Source of the DNA: Tateyamaria sp.
GTDB taxonomy: Bacteria > Pseudomonadota > Alphaproteobacteria > Rhodobacterales > Rhodobacteraceae
DNA length: 5,842 nt
Direction of reading: 5' to 3'
Assembly: GCA_018668195.1 (NCBI GenBank)
Contig: JABITU010000226.1
Span: 1-5,842 of the forward strand
Shown: positions 5,584-5,842 of the stretch, one piece after another
How the letters are laid out: every line of letters starts with the position of its first letter
Numbering within the stretch: position 1 is the stretch's first letter
Made by a program: the position numbers and the translations under genes
The notes under the pieces: model-generated
The model's input: the letters and a program-made list of their open reading frames with translations, nothing else
What the model was told of the DNA's origin: nothing
The model's database searches: none

Positions 5584-5842
5584 TCATAGCGCCATCCGGT
5601 CAGGCGCGCGCCACACTGCTTCCGCCTGCCTCGCTATGGCACTGTCACATAAGGCTTTAAGATTGATCAGCTTTGCGGCCCAAGCCTTATGCTCATCAGC
5701 ATCTGACCCATTTAAGCGCGCCGCATAATACCCCAGTTTGTTGGAACAGATTGTCAGTGTCTCAACACTAGGATCAATGCGGTTGTAGCGCAGCACACGG
5801 ATATAGCCCTCACTGCGCCCAAGCCAACTTCGACAAAACTCA
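5584..5842 (-). CDS. hypothetical protein, C-terminal part (start beyond right edge)
   Basis: The frame is open from the window edge to TGA at 5584-5586, giving the last 85 residues. A GTG at 5796 exists, but the upstream codons stay open and read naturally (FCRSWLGRSEGYIRVLRY), so I take the start to be outside the window. The first part looks like a compact helical unit, with SWLGRSEGYIRVLR and then DPSVETLTICSNKLG (about residues 24-38), reminiscent of a helix-turn-helix arrangement. The rest is Ala-rich helix containing DEHKAWAAKL and ending AVWRAPDRMAL. There is no signal or membrane segment in the visible part. The style resembles small uncharacterised alphaproteobacterial proteins, possibly a DUF family, but I cannot assign one with confidence. 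A U-tract hairpin follows the stop, which supports a real gene end. Confidence 0.6.
   Translation of the reverse strand, partial: EFCRSWLGRSEGYIRVLRYNRIDPSVETLTICSNKLGYYAARLNGSDADEHKAWAAKLINLKALCDSAIARQAEAVWRAPDRMAL

Overview
The window looks like chromosomal DNA of an alphaproteobacterium, most likely of the marine Rhodobacterales/Roseobacter type. That is an inference from protein style, moderate GC and gene content; no RNA gene or taxonomic marker is present. It splits into an ordered catabolic operon on the plus strand (1-4471), a gene-poor convergent spacer (4472-5094), and two small genes of unknown function on the minus strand (5095-5842).

Plus-strand operon. The left edge enters a membrane di-iron protein of the fatty-acid-desaturase superfamily. 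It keeps its first two histidine boxes but loses family resemblance near base 425, so it is a truncated relic. A second frame then carries about 30 codons that look like the tail of a different protein and end in TAA at 519-521. Three intact genes follow with almost no spacing: a glutamine-synthetase-fold gamma-glutamyl-amine ligase (582-1943), an NAD(P)-dependent aldehyde dehydrogenase (1948-3321) and an iron-type alcohol dehydrogenase (3326-4471). The last two junctions each have exactly four bases between stop and start and share nearly the same sequence.

How they may work together. A GS-like ligase beside an alcohol and an aldehyde dehydrogenase fits an amine-catabolic route: the amine is capped with glutamate, a hydroxyl on the amide side chain is oxidised to an aldehyde, and the aldehyde is oxidised to an acid. 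The desaturase-like protein could once have hydroxylated the capped amine, in which case its decay would remove an entry step. Substrates cannot be read from the sequence.

Right part. The 623-base spacer shows no convincing gene. It holds overlapping inverted repeats (4540-4640), an AT-rich patch and a stretch at 4863-4890 that resembles the reverse complement of a tRNA 3' end, possibly an old integration scar. On the minus strand, a small protein with a basic Pro/Ser-rich tail (5095-5460, good Shine-Dalgarno) lies beyond a probable intrinsic terminator (5531-5559). That terminator serves a partial upstream gene running off the right edge (5584-5842).
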